5,948 nt of DNA from SLQH01 sp964612995 (lineage in GTDB: Bacteria; Planctomycetota; UBA11346). The stretch lies in the NCBI GenBank assembly GCA_964612995.1, contig CAZTGE010000200.1, positions 1 to 5,948 of the forward strand, read 5' to 3'. How positions within the stretch are numbered: the stretch's first letter is position 1; each line of letters starts with the position of its first letter. A program made the position numbers and the translations under genes. The notes under the pieces were generated by a model that was not told the origin of the DNA, did no database searches, and saw nothing but the letters and a program-made list of their open reading frames with translations. Positions 5,896 through 5,948 of this stretch are shown one piece after another.

Positions 5896-5916
5896 GGTCC
5901 TCACTGCGTGAGGACC
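5896..5916 (+). terminator. Perfect 9-bp hairpin, possible operon terminator
   Basis: GGTCCTCAC (5896-5904) and GTGAGGACC (5908-5916) form a perfect 9-bp stem with a TGC loop. It is placed about 60 bp after the stop of the M42-like gene, where an operon end would be expected. The sequence after it (TGCCCCTCTGGCTTTG) lacks a real T-tract, so it may be a weak or 3'-end-protecting structure instead of an efficient intrinsic terminator. Confidence 0.45.
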
Positions 5917-5948
5917 TGCCCCTCTGGCTTTGTCGTGGTTCGCCTGAA

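Noticed and set aside
5834..5911. A 25-codon frame starting at an ATGA overlap with the last gene
   Set aside because: Too short, runs into the hairpins, and has no recognisable motif; the overlap alone is weak evidence.

Overview
The window comes from a GC-rich bacterial chromosome, most likely a gammaproteobacterium. That assignment is inferred from a BioA and a RimK that both follow the E. coli residue pattern closely, and from the gene set; Chromatiales-like purple or sulfur-oxidising bacteria would fit, but I cannot prove the taxon. All confident genes are on the + strand.

Region 1 (about 1-610) is a foreign-looking patch with visibly lower GC than the rest. It holds one small GxxExxY-family gene (143-517), a PD-(D/E)XK-fold protein, framed by a perfect 28-bp inverted repeat (111-138 and 528-555). 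Outside the repeat arms lie a second, shorter inverted similarity and then a GC-rich hairpin on each side (59-86 and 582-608). The whole looks like a compact mobile or repeat-borne cassette without a transposase.

Region 2 (666-1964) is a complete stand-alone bioA, the DAPA aminotransferase of biotin synthesis. It begins only about 57 bp after the right-hand hairpin and has no other biotin gene beside it in this window.

Region 3 (2058-5837) is a tight four-gene run: an AstE/AspA-like zinc carboxypeptidase-fold hydrolase, a retropepsin-like 'ATP-dependent zinc protease' (RimB-like), a RimK ATP-grasp glutamate ligase, and an M42-like dimetal aminopeptidase. The gaps within it are -4, 6 and 10 bp, so the genes are almost certainly co-transcribed and partly translationally coupled. 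RimK carries a C-terminal RCK_C/TrkA_C-type domain and a strongly basic tail, neither present in E. coli RimK. The gene set implies a system that adds glutamate (or a similar amino acid) to a protein or peptide and contains three different hydrolases that could trim, release or recycle the product.

Region 4 (5838-5948) is non-coding as far as I can see. It contains two consecutive GC-rich hairpins that probably mark the end of the operon, without a clear T-tract.
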